DNA of 64,000 bases from Marivirga atlantica (GTDB lineage: Bacteria; Bacteroidota; Bacteroidia; Cytophagales; Cyclobacteriaceae): contig NZ_JAERQG010000002.1 in the NCBI RefSeq assembly GCF_016734805.1, positions 868,001-932,000 on the forward strand, read 5' to 3'. A program made the translations under genes and the position numbers. Of the stretch, positions 63,964 to 64,000 are shown in pieces. Each line of letters starts with the position of its first letter. The first letter of the stretch is position 1. The notes beneath the pieces are model-generated. The model was given only the letters and a program-made list of their open reading frames with translations. It was not told where the DNA came from and made no database searches.

Positions 63964-64000
63964 ATGCAGAATATTAGTAATAAAGTAGCATTAATAACTG
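63964..64000 (+). CDS. Start of a probable short-chain dehydrogenase (cut by window end)
   Basis: ATG at 63964 reads MQNISNKVALIT before the window ends. The phrase NKVALIT(G) is the typical first strand of SDR-family oxidoreductases, leading into the TGxxxGxG nucleotide-binding turn. Only 12 residues are visible, so the call is provisional. Confidence 0.45.
   Translation, partial: MQNISNKVALIT

Overview
The window comes from an AT-rich genome of the phylum Bacteroidota, most likely a Cytophagales-type marine bacterium (inference). The reasons are the gene families: OMP_b-brl_3 and carboxypeptidase-regulatory-domain outer-membrane proteins, a DUF5117/DUF4953-type zinc protease, MenE, SPT/BioF-like enzymes, many lipoproteins and a stand-alone ParE/ParC pair. 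A-rich sequence replaces Shine-Dalgarno (SD) sites before most starts, and TAnnTTTG promoter boxes occur. Most of the window is chromosomal housekeeping and cell-envelope DNA. I saw no tRNA, rRNA, CRISPR array, intact insertion sequence or prophage.

Layout. Positions 1-5.5 kb hold a polymorphic-toxin island: the tail of a likely outer-membrane beta-barrel gene, a 1541-residue secreted toxin with an HELGH metalloprotease core, its putative immunity gene, then an orphan toxin tip with a second small immunity-like gene. From 5.5 to 13.5 kb come a HEAT-like secreted protein, a repeat-rich spacer, a sirtuin, an OmpA-type lipoprotein, MenE, and an Lrp/AsnC regulator paired with a PyrR-like phosphoribosyltransferase. 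From 13.6 to 17 kb lies the translation cluster thrS-infC-rpmI-rplT, closed by a strong terminator; infC appears to start at AUU behind a perfect SD site. From 17 to 32 kb is a mosaic of envelope and metabolic genes: an AsmA-like protein, a YihY-type protein, MnmA, an NSS transporter, CvfB, a YkgJ-type protein, a YdjC-type deacetylase, a cyclophilin, a class A PBP and a YjbQ protein.

The most interesting metabolic locus is 32.4-37 kb. It contains an ATP-grasp ligase, a 664-residue protein in which I recognise a papain-like Q/C/H/N constellation, and an overlapping stand-alone alanine racemase. I infer an uncharacterised pathway making or processing a D-amino-acid-containing amide. From 38 to 46 kb are a PAS histidine kinase, an ICMT-like methyltransferase and a minus-strand operon of fatty-acid hydroxylase, lipoprotein and HAMP-GAF-PAS sensor. 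From 46 to 54.5 kb is a tight operon parE-parC-trmH-sanA-like-DUF5686. From 54.5 to 64 kb are a TrpF-like protein lacking both catalytic residues, a large metzincin, a second histidine kinase, an alpha-oxoamine synthase, a TonB-type receptor, an unknown protein and the start of a probable SDR gene.

Two structural features run across genes. A degenerate 7-bp tandem repeat occurs near 7.1-7.26 kb and 9.05-9.13 kb and encodes the C-terminal ends of two unrelated minus-strand genes. Several perfect or competing hairpins also lie in the spacers. All domain calls come from reading motifs by eye; no database search was run.
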